DNA of 64,000 nt from Phocaeicola_A sp045545095 (GTDB lineage: Bacteria > Bacteroidota > Bacteroidia > Bacteroidales > Bacteroidaceae), in assembly GCA_045545095.1 (NCBI GenBank), contig JAZQAG010000041.1, positions 1 to 64,000 of the forward strand, read 5' to 3'. Position 1 is the stretch's first letter. Each line of letters starts with the position of its first letter. Shown here piece after piece: positions 8,800 to 18,756 of the stretch. A program made the position numbers and the translations under genes. Under the pieces are notes generated by a model. It saw nothing but the letters and a program-made list of their open reading frames with translations. It was not told the origin of the DNA and made no database searches.

Positions 8800-9276
8800 T
8801 TAATCTCTAAGCCTGAATGATGAAGCATCAAATAAGACAGCTGCCTCCTTCTTACGAATGGCCAGAAAAGCCATAAATTGTAATATCAACGTCACTACTG
8901 GTACAGCCACAGCCCACCAAGTAACATCACACAAGAGAACATCCAAATGACCTCTATAATAGAAAAAGAACGCAGCATAGGTCAACATAAAGCCAACTGT
9001 CACCAACATATTGTAGATGGTCATACGCTTTTGCAAGGCATAATTCTGATAAAACACCAAAAACAGCGTGAACAATGACAGCAACGACAGCCCTATAGCC
9101 AAGACCATCAAAGCCCAAGGTGCATTGCTGACAATTTCGCCTGTAGTCCCCTCAGACAACGTCCAACATGTCAAATCATAAGTAACATAGTCACGAGTGA
9201 CAAACCGTACCAACCGGCTCTGCGAAACAATAGCCATCAACACGGCTGACACCAACAAATATATTCGTTGTGCCAT
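8800..9276 (-). CDS. DUF4293 family membrane protein
   Basis: 158 residues with four membrane segments (about 5-20, 52-75, 85-107, 120-142), starting MAQRIYLLVSAVLMAI. It matches the small four-helix DUF4293 proteins found in Bacteroidota behind the omega-like and bamD genes. Only six bases separate it from the omega-like gene. The molecular function is unknown. Confidence 0.85.
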   Translation of the reverse strand: MAQRIYLLVSAVLMAIVSQSRLVRFVTRDYVTYDLTCWTLSEGTTGEIVSNAPWALMVLAIGLSLLSLFTLFLVFYQNYALQKRMTIYNMLVTVGFMLTYAAFFFYYRGHLDVLLCDVTWWAVAVPVVTLILQFMAFLAIRKKEAAVLFDASSFRLRD

Positions 9277-9282
9277 GAGTTA

Positions 9283-9633
9283 TCAAAGCGTAGAGTTCTG
9301 CTGGAATTTTTCTTTCTCCTTCGCCGGGTTACGGAAATATACTTTATGCTCGGCATACTCCTGTGCAGCAATCAATGAAGGTTTCGGAAGTTTCTCATAG
9401 AAACGTGAAATCTCAATTTGCTCACGATTTTCAAACACCTCTTCCAAGCTGTCATTATACGATGCGAATTCTGCCAATTTCTTGGAAAGTTCATTCTTCA
9501 ATTCCACAGAAATCTGGTTAGCACGTTTACCAATGATTGCAACAGTTTCGTAGATGTTACCTGTATCCTCACACAAATCCATCAGGTTCCGAGTCACGGT
9601 GTTGGTAGGAGCATTCGTCTTCTTGTAATCCAT
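9283..9633 (-). CDS. rpoZ: RNA polymerase omega subunit-like protein
   Basis: 116 residues. The segment NIYETVAIIGKRANQIS resembles the conserved core of omega (xxAAKRARQL), here in the Bacteroidota form with a longer acidic C-terminal tail. Omega assists assembly of the RNA polymerase beta-prime subunit. It lies 45 bases after bamD and six bases before the DUF4293 gene, the arrangement usual for this phylum. Assignment rests on that context plus the short core motif. Confidence 0.8.
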   Translation of the reverse strand: MDYKKTNAPTNTVTRNLMDLCEDTGNIYETVAIIGKRANQISVELKNELSKKLAEFASYNDSLEEVFENREQIEISRFYEKLPKPSLIAAQEYAEHKVYFRNPAKEKEKFQQNSTL

Positions 9634-9678
9634 AATAATCTTTTAATTTCTTATTTATTTTTATTCTTATCTTCTATA

Positions 9679-10530
9679 TCACTCTTCTTCCCCAATACTG
9701 ACACTGCTTTTCTTATCAATACTCTTCAGCATCTTGTCAGCCTCAGCCATATATTTACTGTCAGGAAAGTCGTTTTTGAATGTATAATATTCATCCACGG
9801 CATCCCTCATACGCTCTTCTTTCTTTTCAGCCACACTCTGTACAGCCATCTGATACTTGGCACGCAGAATCAGTATAGCAAAGTCTTCGCGTTGCTTGCA
9901 ATAAGGATAATCCTTCATAGCATTCTGCGCCGTAATTACACAAGAGGTATAGTTATTTCCACTGGTCTGCCCAGAGATAAAGTTTCCAGTATAGGGACCC
10001 AAGTTATAGTACAATTTAGCCGTCTCATACTCTTTCTCGGCCAGATTGTTCTGCAAATCATAGAGCATTCCCTGAATCCGCTCTTTCCGCTCACTTTGCG
10101 GGTAATATTCCATGAACAACTGCAGTTCCTGAATAGCTTTCACCGTAGCACTTTGGTCCAAACGCGGCTCGGGAACAGCCAAATAGAGCGTACGTCCCGT
10201 ATAGAAACGTGCCTCTTCCGTATAGATTCCCCGAGGATAACTATTGTAATAAGTGGTGAAATAATGTGAAGCCGTCTCATAATCGCCCATTCCAAAATAG
10301 CACATACCCAACATATAGAGCGACTCTTCGGCTTTGTCTGTACCCTTCATAATAGCTATCAATTCTTCCAAAAGAACTGATGCCTTATTATATTTTCCAG
10401 ATGTATAATACTCCTTAGCAGCCTCGTATTTATACTCATAATCAGAGCTTTTCAGTATCTTGTTATAACTATTACAAGAACTCATCAACAGTGCTGCCAA
10501 AAAGAAAATTCCTATATAATTTCTCATCAC
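9679..10530 (-). CDS. bamD: outer membrane assembly lipoprotein BamD
   Basis: 283 residues. Lipoprotein signal (FFLAALLMSSC, lipidated Cys near residue 19), then tetratricopeptide-like helices: a YEAAKEYYTSGKYNKAS repeat near 37, a MCYFGMGDYETASHYF repeat near 77 and further pairs to about 240. BamD is the essential helical partner of BamA in inserting outer-membrane barrels. It heads an operon with the omega-like and DUF4293 genes and is transcribed away from uvrB; a TAAATTTG at 10548-10555 (minus) fits a -7 element. Confidence 0.9.
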   Translation of the reverse strand: MMRNYIGIFFLAALLMSSCNSYNKILKSSDYEYKYEAAKEYYTSGKYNKASVLLEELIAIMKGTDKAEESLYMLGMCYFGMGDYETASHYFTTYYNSYPRGIYTEEARFYTGRTLYLAVPEPRLDQSATVKAIQELQLFMEYYPQSERKERIQGMLYDLQNNLAEKEYETAKLYYNLGPYTGNFISGQTSGNNYTSCVITAQNAMKDYPYCKQREDFAILILRAKYQMAVQSVAEKKEERMRDAVDEYYTFKNDFPDSKYMAEADKMLKSIDKKSSVSIGEEE

Positions 10531-10734
10531 GTTTCAAAATAATGGCGCAAATTTACGGAGATTCAGCGAATTATACAATCATTTGATGTTTTTTAATGCT
10601 AAAAATAGCTTCATGTTTGCTATTTATGCGTACTTTTGCCGCTACAAGGCTATCCCACAGCAATCCTATGGAGACTCAAGAAACTGAAAGTTGCCTGTAA
10701 TCTGGGATATACACCTGTTGAACAACGGAGAGAC

Positions 10735-12777
10735 ATGCATTTTGAACTGATATCAGACTACCAGCCGACAGGCGACCAGCCCGAAGCTATCGCCCAACTG
10801 ACAGAAGGCCTACAACAAGGACTTCCTGCACAGACATTATTGGGCGTGACAGGTTCGGGGAAGACCTTCACCATCGCCAACGTCATCAAAAATATCAATA
10901 AACCCACCCTTATCCTGAGCCATAACAAGACACTGGCAGCCCAGCTCTATGGAGAATTCAAGAGTTTTTTCCCAAATAATGCCGTAGAGTATTATGTCTC
11001 CTATTATGACTATTACCAACCCGAGGCATATCTGCCCAGCAGTGACACTTATATTGAAAAAGATCTGGCCATCAATGACGAAATAGACAAATTGCGTTTG
11101 GCTGCCACCTCCTCTCTCTTATCCGGCCGTAAGGATGTCATTGTCGTATCTTCGGTATCTTGCATTTATGGTATGGGGAATCCGGCCGATTTCTACGAGA
11201 ATGTCATCACTATAAAACCTGGAAAATTACTGGATCGCAATGTATTCCTTCGCCGTTTGGTAGATTTGCTATATAGCAGGAATGACATAGCCTTCCAACG
11301 TGGCAATTTCCGGGTTAAAGGTGACACGGTGGATATCTATTTGGCTTATGCCGACAACCTGCTGCGGGTCATTTTTTGGGACGATGAAATTGATGCCATC
11401 GAAGAGATTGATGCCGTATCAGGTATGCGATTAGGCAGTTTTGACGAGTACAAGATTTATCCGGCCAATCTCTTTATGACAACGAAAGAGAGTACTATCC
11501 GTGCTCTCCACCAGATAGAGGATGACCTATGGAAGCAAGAAGAATATTTTCGCGAAATAGGAAAAGAGTTTGAAGCCAAGCGTCTGCATGAACGGGTGAC
11601 GTATGATATAGAGATGATACGCGAACTGGGACATTGCTCCGGCATAGAAAACTATTCTCGTTATTTTGACGGACGCGAAGCCGGCACCCGCCCCTACTGC
11701 CTGCTTGACTTTTTTCCAAAGGATTTTCTGTTGGTCATCGACGAAAGCCATGTCAGTGTTCCCCAAATACGTGCCATGTATGGCGGAGACCGTGCCCGTA
11801 AAATAAATTTGGTTGAATATGGTTTCCGCCTGCCTGCTGCACTCGACAACCGTCCATTGAAGTTTGAAGAATTTGAGTCCATGACTCCGCAGACCATCTA
11901 TGTCAGTGCCACTCCGGCCGACTATGAGTTGGTACGCAGCGAAGGTATTGTGGTGGAACAGGTGATTCGTCCTACCGGATTATTGGACCCTATTATCGAT
12001 GTACGTCCCAGTCTGAATCAGATTGACGACCTTATGGAAGAGATACAGCAACGGGTAGAACGTGAAGAGCGTGTATTGGTCACCACATTGACCAAGCGTA
12101 TGGCTGAGGAGTTGACCGAATATCTGTTGGACAACGGAGTACGTTGTAATTATATACATAGCGAGGTTGATACGTTAGAGCGTGTCAAGATTATGGATGA
12201 CCTTCGTTCCGGCATTTATGACGTACTGATAGGTGTCAACCTGTTGCGCGAAGGATTGGACCTTCCTGAAGTATCCTTAGTAGCCATTCTGGACGCAGAC
12301 AAAGAAGGGTTCCTGCGTAGCCACAGATCACTGACACAGACAGCCGGACGTGCTGCCCGTAACATCAACGGCAAGGTTATCATGTATGCCGATAAAGTGA
12401 CGGACAGCATGCAACAGACAATCAACGAGACCAACCGCCGGCGCGAAAAGCAGTTAGCCTACAACGAGGCCAATGGTATTATCCCCCAACAGATCCGCAA
12501 AGAGCGCAAGATGGCTGATCTTATCAACAACACCTCTCCCGAAGAGAAAAGCGGACAAGAAAAAAGTGCTCCCAAGCCATACACTATGGAAGTGCCACAA
12601 ACACCTATGGCCGCAGACCCCATCGTTGAATATATGTCACGCCCACAGTTGGAAAAGAGTATTGCCCGCACACGCAAATTGATGACAGAAGCGGCCAAGC
12701 GTCTGGATTTTATCGAAGCTGCCCAATACCGCGATGAATTGCTGAAGTTGGAAGATATACTGAAGGGAAAAGAATAA
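10735..12777 (+). CDS. uvrB: excinuclease ABC subunit B
   Basis: 681 residues from the ATG at 10735; the 33-residue extension upstream has no UvrB similarity. UvrB is the DNA-damage verifying helicase-like subunit of nucleotide excision repair. Seen: Walker A GVTGSGKT near residue 36, the beta-hairpin region YYDYYQPEAY near 92, Walker B VIDESH near 335, helicase motifs SATPADYE and QTAGRAARN, and a C-terminal UVR domain (EAAQYRDELLKLE) that contacts UvrC. All parts are complete. A TACTTTTG at about 10630-10637 could be its -7 element. Confidence 0.97.
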   Translation: MHFELISDYQPTGDQPEAIAQLTEGLQQGLPAQTLLGVTGSGKTFTIANVIKNINKPTLILSHNKTLAAQLYGEFKSFFPNNAVEYYVSYYDYYQPEAYLPSSDTYIEKDLAINDEIDKLRLAATSSLLSGRKDVIVVSSVSCIYGMGNPADFYENVITIKPGKLLDRNVFLRRLVDLLYSRNDIAFQRGNFRVKGDTVDIYLAYADNLLRVIFWDDEIDAIEEIDAVSGMRLGSFDEYKIYPANLFMTTKESTIRALHQIEDDLWKQEEYFREIGKEFEAKRLHERVTYDIEMIRELGHCSGIENYSRYFDGREAGTRPYCLLDFFPKDFLLVIDESHVSVPQIRAMYGGDRARKINLVEYGFRLPAALDNRPLKFEEFESMTPQTIYVSATPADYELVRSEGIVVEQVIRPTGLLDPIIDVRPSLNQIDDLMEEIQQRVEREERVLVTTLTKRMAEELTEYLLDNGVRCNYIHSEVDTLERVKIMDDLRSGIYDVLIGVNLLREGLDLPEVSLVAILDADKEGFLRSHRSLTQTAGRAARNINGKVIMYADKVTDSMQQTINETNRRREKQLAYNEANGIIPQQIRKERKMADLINNTSPEEKSGQEKSAPKPYTMEVPQTPMAADPIVEYMSRPQLEKSIARTRKLMTEAAKRLDFIEAAQYRDELLKLEDILKGKE

Positions 12778-12865
12778 AAGTAGTTAAAAGAACTCCCACT
12801 TCATCATTTCCTTCATCATTTCTGTGTTTTATATAAAAAAGAAACGTTACCCCTTGAGTGAGATT

Positions 12866-14116
12866 ATGAAAAGGACCTTTTTATTTTTGTTGTGGCTTTC
12901 ATCTGTCACTCTACTGACAGCCCAACAGGCATTTGTCAATGTACCGCATATCAAGACACTCCAGACCATTGCCAACGGTAACTGGATGGCCCCTCCCATC
13001 ATCCATCTGAACACACCAGACCATATCGAAATCTCTTTCGACGAACTGACTCATGAATATCATCGCTACACTTATAAGATTACACATTGCAATGCCGACT
13101 GGACTCCCAGTGACCTCTTTGAAACAGACTATCTGCAAGGATTCAACGATAATGTTATCGAAGACTATGAGAACTCGTTGAACACAACCATGCTTTACAC
13201 CCATTATCGTTTTACCCTTCCTAATGACGAGGTACAGTTACTCATTTCCGGCAATTACCTTGTCAGCATTTATGGTGAAGATGACGAAGATACCCCCGTA
13301 GCGCAGACCTGGTTCTCCGCCATAGAGCCGCGCGTCGGTGTCTCCCTACAGGTAAGCAGCAATACCGATATAGATACGAACGACAGTCATCAGCAGGTGA
13401 GTTTCACTGTCAACTATCCGGGCATGAATGTTACTTCTCCCCAAGCCGAATTCAAGACTCGCGTATATCAGAACCTACGCACCGACAACTGTGTCAGCGA
13501 CCTGCAGCCCACCTACCTGCAGCCCGGTCAAATGCAATTCGTACACAACCGAAACCTGATTTTCCCGGCAGGCAACGAATACCGACGATTCGAAATAATC
13601 AACATGCACTATGGTTACCAGGATGTAGAACAGATGCAGTATTTCAACCCCTACTACCATGCCACCCTCTACCCTGACGAACCACGGAAGAACTACAGCT
13701 ATGACCAAGACCAGAATGGGCGCTACTTCATCCGCTACGATATGGCACAGGACAACAATACGGAAGCGGATTATCTCTTCGTACACTTCACCCTCACAGG
13801 ATTTGACAATCCCCTACCTGGTGGCAAATTCTACCTCAATGGAGCCTTCACCTACAATCAGTTCAATACAGACTATGCACTGACTTATAACGAACAGACC
13901 CGTTGTTACGAGGGAGTGCAACTGCTCAAACAGGGAGCCTACAATTGGCTTTACCTCTTTGTTCCCGAGGGTAGCAGTATCGGACAGACAGCGCAAGCTG
14001 CCGGAAACTTCTACGAGACAGAGAATGAATATCTTGTCATGGTCTATCACCGCCCTTTTGGCGGACGTTACGACCGATTGGTAGGTATGCAATCCGTCAA
14101 GTTCACCCAAGAGTAA
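12866..14116 (+). CDS. DUF5103 protein, type IX secretion plug-like
   Basis: 416 residues from 12866, where MKRTFLFLLWLSSVTLLTAQQ forms a signal peptide. The body shows the DUF5103 features: IHLNTPDHIEISFDEL, THCNADWTPSDLFETDY, then LSG/YLVSIYGEDD beta-sandwich strands and a C-terminal YVMVYHRPFGGRYDRL-like end. Family members are annotated as plug proteins of the type IX secretion translocon, although many gut Bacteroides keep the gene without an obvious full system. It lies 88 bases after uvrB on the same strand. Confidence 0.82.
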   Translation: MKRTFLFLLWLSSVTLLTAQQAFVNVPHIKTLQTIANGNWMAPPIIHLNTPDHIEISFDELTHEYHRYTYKITHCNADWTPSDLFETDYLQGFNDNVIEDYENSLNTTMLYTHYRFTLPNDEVQLLISGNYLVSIYGEDDEDTPVAQTWFSAIEPRVGVSLQVSSNTDIDTNDSHQQVSFTVNYPGMNVTSPQAEFKTRVYQNLRTDNCVSDLQPTYLQPGQMQFVHNRNLIFPAGNEYRRFEIINMHYGYQDVEQMQYFNPYYHATLYPDEPRKNYSYDQDQNGRYFIRYDMAQDNNTEADYLFVHFTLTGFDNPLPGGKFYLNGAFTYNQFNTDYALTYNEQTRCYEGVQLLKQGAYNWLYLFVPEGSSIGQTAQAAGNFYETENEYLVMVYHRPFGGRYDRLVGMQSVKFTQE

Positions 14117-14296
14117 TCTCTACATCCTTATTCTTTTGTTCAAATGCATAAAAAAAATAATCGCTTACTTGGCCAAACAAGCAATCTTAATTCAGTCAAG
14201 CAAGCAATCTTATTTGGCCAGCAAAGCATATCTACCTCCAAGACAGACTTATAATCCAATAAGAAAACGGTATGTTCAATACCAGAACAAGAGGTA

Positions 14297-16885
14297 TCAG
14301 AATTTGAACTGCAGCATCAGCCGCACCCCATGTTTGTCCACATTCGGCAAATCGAGGTATGTCAACCGGCGGAAATATTCAATACGTAAGATTTTGAATA
14401 CATTATGCACTCCCACATGGTATTCCAGATAAGGAGTATCAGCATCCATCACAAAGCTGGTAGTTTTCCCATCTCGTTGCGGAAACAACAGCAACGAAGC
14501 GTCTCCCGGATTTTTGGCTGGATTATTCTTGTCTGACAATCCTCCATACAACAGACTTACCCCAAACACTTCCCTCCATTTCAGGTTCTTAATCAGAGGA
14601 ATACGATTGAACAGCACCCCATTCAACTCAGCCGTGATATCTAACGAAGCATACCTGTCGTTCAAGAATTCCATGTTATTCATCAGATGGAAGGTATTCA
14701 ATTGAATAATGTACGATTGGTTGGAAGGCGGGAAAGAGAGCAACGGGAAAGGAACCTTGGTCCATACCACCCCACCCTTGAAGTAAGTATTGATACGTCC
14801 GTAAGAAGAAAGCCAGAACCGTTTATAGAAACTCGCTTCCGTAATATGGAAGTTATAATCACCCCCCAATACGTCCTTGAATCCGATCGTATGTGAAAGA
14901 GTGAAAATAGAAGCATTCCGATTGACTGCCATACGTCCTTGCTTGGAATTGACAAATGTCTCACCCGGCGCATAGCGGAAGCTCACTGACGCTTCGGATG
15001 TAGAGATACTGCTAAGCGCATTCATTCCTGTTCCGTCATTGCGTACATAGGCCAACTTACCCACCGGACGGTCATGCGTATGTCTCAGTTCTATACGGGT
15101 AGAGAATGTATTGTCCGCTTCGTAGTTGAAGGCCACTGTTGTCTTACGGATAAAGGACATTTGGTCCACCGTATTGGCTTTAATAGAAAGGAACATATTA
15201 TCCTTATCCGTCACCAGGTATTTGTCAGAAGGAGACATCACATCATATTGATGGGAGAGCGAGACAGAACGGCGTGGGAACTCAAAAGGCAACCTTTTCT
15301 TTTTCTCAAAAGCATACTCCAACTCCCCTTTGTATTTGAAACGTCCATCCTTGGTACCATATGCCAAATAGCCATTGAAGAACAGGTGCGGATGAAGAGC
15401 GGCAGTGGTTTTTCCACTCATTCGCAACCTGAGTCCGTCAATATAGTTTGAGGAGAATATGGTATTGACAGGTCCGATATCAAACTTGCTCGGTTCCCCT
15501 TCTTTACCTGTTTCAATAAAGTTCTCCACCAATGCCCGTACCACAAATATGATGTACTTGTATCCCGCCATATTCTTGATATCCTTGACAAATCTCCCCA
15601 TGGTACTCTCCTTACGGCTCAATGGAACCTGACGGTGAGTTTCCCAAAAATCATCTCCCTGAATTTGGGCATCCGCATGAACTTCCTGTTTCAGTTTCCG
15701 TTTGAAAAGCGCCCCATCCAACTCTTCAAACGAATAATCAGAATAGCGCGTAGTACGTTGTACCTGTACCCCTTGCATCACATCTATCAACGAGAGAGAG
15801 ACCTTCATGTCATCAGTCTGTAGCCCCCAACTTCCGTCCGGCAACTGCTGGAACTCCTGCAGGATGGTTATCTCATCCACAAAATTCACTCCACTCTTCT
15901 GAGGCAAACTCATCGTACATTTTTTCACCTGATACGAAGAATCTGCCAAGACGTAGAGATGTCCCGTAAATCCGAAATCCTGGCTGTTTTGAGGAACAAA
16001 AGTCAAATGATAACAAAGGTCTTTGTCCACATTGACAGTATCCATAATGTAATACTTGTAAAAAGAGATGGCTCCAGAGGTGGCAATAGGACTGATAAAC
16101 CTTTTCTCCAGAAGTTGGATATCCTCATCATAGATATCCACCTGCCCGAAGATACTCTGCATGATGGTGCTCATACCCTCTCCCACGCTGACCAGTTCAT
16201 TGATACCCACACTCCGTTGTCCCATGAGTATGCTTTTCTCTGCTTCGGGAGATTGGCGGTAGATATACCGTGTAACAGTCTCGTCCACCGAAAGCGGAAG
16301 CACCAGACGCAATGTGGTCGGGTCCAGTTCCACCTGATCTTTCAGGAAAGGCATCTGTTTGAACATCCCCTCCTCCATCTTCTCTGGCGTGATATCATCC
16401 AGCGAAGTAGTCAGCTTCTGATATCCATAGTAACTGTATTGGGGATGGTTGCGCAGGTCATTTTTCTTTTTGTTGGCTATCACCTTACGAATCAGTTCAA
16501 CCGCCGGATTGTTCTTTCTCGAGTAACGTTCCCGCTTAGGTTTCACGGTCACTTCCGTCAAAGCGACAGTCGCTTCACGCAATCTCATATTGATTTTCCG
16601 TGATACTCCCGGCTTCACCCATAGGCTTTTCTTTTCATATTCAATGGATGAGAAGACCAACTTGGCCGCCTTGTTTCCGGTCGGTGCCGTCAAGGTATAA
16701 CGCCCCCGACTATCCGTCTGGGTACCTATAGAAGAGCCTTCGTAATAGACTTGGACAAAAGAGATAGGCTCATGGGTGACAGAATCCGTCACCACCCCCC
16801 GTATCTGCTGTGCTTGGACCATCATAGTCCAACACAACAAGAGGTACATAAGAATAGCATATCTCTTCACTGATTTCATATTCAT
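14297..16885 (-). CDS. DUF5686 outer-membrane protein with carboxypeptidase-regulatory-like domain
   Basis: About 862 residues; start set at 16885 (MNMKSVKRY) before a signal peptide ending VQAQQ. Residues about 28-110 form a CarboxypepD_reg-like beta-sandwich (IRGVVTDSVTHEPISF, TDSRGRYTL). The rest is DUF5686, ending in many beta strands and the terminal VRLMLQFKF, an outer-membrane barrel signature. The family is common in Bacteroidota and its substrate is unknown. It is transcribed alone, convergent with the DUF5103 gene. Confidence 0.87.
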   Translation of the reverse strand: MNMKSVKRYAILMYLLLCWTMMVQAQQIRGVVTDSVTHEPISFVQVYYEGSSIGTQTDSRGRYTLTAPTGNKAAKLVFSSIEYEKKSLWVKPGVSRKINMRLREATVALTEVTVKPKRERYSRKNNPAVELIRKVIANKKKNDLRNHPQYSYYGYQKLTTSLDDITPEKMEEGMFKQMPFLKDQVELDPTTLRLVLPLSVDETVTRYIYRQSPEAEKSILMGQRSVGINELVSVGEGMSTIMQSIFGQVDIYDEDIQLLEKRFISPIATSGAISFYKYYIMDTVNVDKDLCYHLTFVPQNSQDFGFTGHLYVLADSSYQVKKCTMSLPQKSGVNFVDEITILQEFQQLPDGSWGLQTDDMKVSLSLIDVMQGVQVQRTTRYSDYSFEELDGALFKRKLKQEVHADAQIQGDDFWETHRQVPLSRKESTMGRFVKDIKNMAGYKYIIFVVRALVENFIETGKEGEPSKFDIGPVNTIFSSNYIDGLRLRMSGKTTAALHPHLFFNGYLAYGTKDGRFKYKGELEYAFEKKKRLPFEFPRRSVSLSHQYDVMSPSDKYLVTDKDNMFLSIKANTVDQMSFIRKTTVAFNYEADNTFSTRIELRHTHDRPVGKLAYVRNDGTGMNALSSISTSEASVSFRYAPGETFVNSKQGRMAVNRNASIFTLSHTIGFKDVLGGDYNFHITEASFYKRFWLSSYGRINTYFKGGVVWTKVPFPLLSFPPSNQSYIIQLNTFHLMNNMEFLNDRYASLDITAELNGVLFNRIPLIKNLKWREVFGVSLLYGGLSDKNNPAKNPGDASLLLFPQRDGKTTSFVMDADTPYLEYHVGVHNVFKILRIEYFRRLTYLDLPNVDKHGVRLMLQFKF

Positions 16886-17007
16886 AGATTCCAAATTCGG
16901 GGCAAAGATATACATTCAATGGCAATCTGCCACGAAAAAGGGGGTAGCATTAACCTTTTTGAACAATAAATGACTTTTACTTCCGTTTCTTTCAGAAAGA
17001 GTCCCCC

Positions 17008-17886
17008 ATGAGGCTGTCGATACTAATCCCTACATTCAATTACCCTGTCCTGCCGTTGGTCAAGACCTTGTCAGAGCAAGGAGACTTGTTGGACATCAGC
17101 TATGAGATTATCGTGGCTGACGATGCCTCTACGGATGATTCCCCAATGGTCAATCAAGACATCAACCTGTTGCCTCATTGCCGTTTCATCATACAAGAAC
17201 AGAACATGGGGCGTGCCCGCATACGCAATTGGTTGGCAGAACAGGCTTCGGGTGACCTTCTGCTGTTTATGGATTGCGATGCTTTGGTCACCTCGCCCGA
17301 TTTTATCAGCCGATACGTCTGTATGGTTTCTGAAGCCCCCGTCCTATGTGGCGGGCTGCGCCATCCGGAAACATTACCCCATCCCGATGTGACATTGAGA
17401 TACCTCTATGAAAAGAAGGCTGACCGCCATCGCTCGGCCGACTGTCGCAAACAGACACCCTATGAACGCTTTGCCACCTTCTGTTTTGCCATCCGGCGGA
17501 GCACATTCCTCAGCATAAAATTTGATGAGAATTGTCGGGAATATGGTCACGAAGACACCTTCTTTGGCGAAGAGCTGAAAAGGCAGAATATCCCCATCTG
17601 CCATTTCGAAAATCCATTGATACATATGGGACTGGAGCCCAACCACATATTCCTGAAAAAGACAGAGGTCGCTTTGCGTTCCTTACACCTCCATGCTGAT
17701 AAGTTAGGCACATCCGCACGCATCCACCGGACTTTTCTGCAGTTGCAACGTTTCGGCCTTGTCTGGTTGGTACGTGCCCAACACCGTCTTTTCGCACCTC
17801 TGTGGCGACGCAACTTATTAGGGAAGCACCCCAATCTTTCACTTTTTGCCCTGTACAAGTTAGGATATTATACCTCGCTTCATTAG
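17008..17886 (+). CDS. family 2 glycosyltransferase
   Basis: 292 residues, GT-A fold. Seen: LSILIPTFNY at the start, IIVADDASTDDS near 34, the DXD-type metal site LFMDCDALV near 91, and RRSTFLSIKFDENCREYGHEDTFFGEEL near 165 for acceptor handling. No membrane helices, so it should act at the cytoplasmic face. It stands alone between convergent neighbours. The sugar and acceptor cannot be told; surface glycan or protein glycosylation are both possible. Confidence 0.87.
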   Translation: MRLSILIPTFNYPVLPLVKTLSEQGDLLDISYEIIVADDASTDDSPMVNQDINLLPHCRFIIQEQNMGRARIRNWLAEQASGDLLLFMDCDALVTSPDFISRYVCMVSEAPVLCGGLRHPETLPHPDVTLRYLYEKKADRHRSADCRKQTPYERFATFCFAIRRSTFLSIKFDENCREYGHEDTFFGEELKRQNIPICHFENPLIHMGLEPNHIFLKKTEVALRSLHLHADKLGTSARIHRTFLQLQRFGLVWLVRAQHRLFAPLWRRNLLGKHPNLSLFALYKLGYYTSLH

Positions 17887-17951
17887 GACAGACAATATCC
17901 CGACAAAAGACACAATAAGAATAAGATTTTCCGTAGGTCTGACAACAAAAA

Positions 17952-17982
17952 GTGCGGATACCCCATGAAGGTATATCCGCAC
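17952..17982. terminator. terminator hairpin between convergent genes
   Basis: Stem GTGCGGATACC pairing with GGTATATCCGCAC with a small bulge, located between the glycosyltransferase (plus) and the SPOR gene (minus). Confidence 0.65.
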
Positions 17983-18017
17983 CCATATCTATTTTCGTTT
18001 TTTCTAAGTAATGTTGC

Positions 18018-18527
18018 TTACTTGATGTTGTACAGCAACCAAGCCTTCTGGAAGTCAGCATTCTGTGCATCATTGGCATAACGCGCCTTGAACTCCTCAC
18101 GAGCCTGTGCAGCCGATGCCTTGTCAGCAAATGTAGATACGATTACACGGTACATGTTCTTTTCTGCGTTGTAAACGACCAAAGCGCTGTATCCGTCAGC
18201 ATCCAACTTGTTCTTCAAACCTTCTGCGTTAGCTTTCAGACCAAAGCTGCCACATACTACGCTGAAATCCTTCAGTCCATTACCGCTTACAAGAGTCACT
18301 TTCTCCTGACGCACTACAGCTGAAGAGACAGTAGTAGAAGGAGTAGCCGACTGTACGGGAGTGGCCACTACGGGAGTCACCTCTACAGGCTCAGAAACCT
18401 GAGGCTGTGCCAATTCCTGTTGTTTGGCCTTTTCATAAGCCTTCTTGTACGCACTTTCACTGGACTTACATGAAGTGAAAGCCATTGTCACACACATGGC
18501 AAAAGCCAATACCAAATACTTTTTCAT
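18018..18527 (-). CDS. SPOR-domain lipoprotein
   Basis: 169 residues starting at MKKYLVLAF (18527). Lipobox AFTSC gives an N-terminal lipoprotein. A linker rich in Pro, Val and Thr (about 45-80) leads to a C-terminal SPOR domain: FSVVCGSFGLKANAEGLKNK, YNAEKNMYRVIVSTF, KASAAQAREEFKARY. SPOR domains bind denuded peptidoglycan glycan strands, usually at the septum. The protein probably sits in the periplasm attached to a membrane. Transcribed alone. Confidence 0.92.
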   Translation of the reverse strand: MKKYLVLAFAMCVTMAFTSCKSSESAYKKAYEKAKQQELAQPQVSEPVEVTPVVATPVQSATPSTTVSSAVVRQEKVTLVSGNGLKDFSVVCGSFGLKANAEGLKNKLDADGYSALVVYNAEKNMYRVIVSTFADKASAAQAREEFKARYANDAQNADFQKAWLLYNIK

Positions 18528-18756
18528 ACTCATCATTTTATTTTTGTGTTACTATATATCATCCGATTTTACATTCAGTCTGCAAAGTAACAAAGAATTT
18601 CCAAAATAAGCGAATAACAGGCTATATTTTTTATCTTTATACATTTATTAACCGGCCACCTCCCCTCGTCCAATATCCGGTTTTTCATTTTTTACAGCCA
18701 CATTGCCCTCTTTTTCCATTTTTCTATATAACTTTGCAGAAAAGAAAAGTCATACG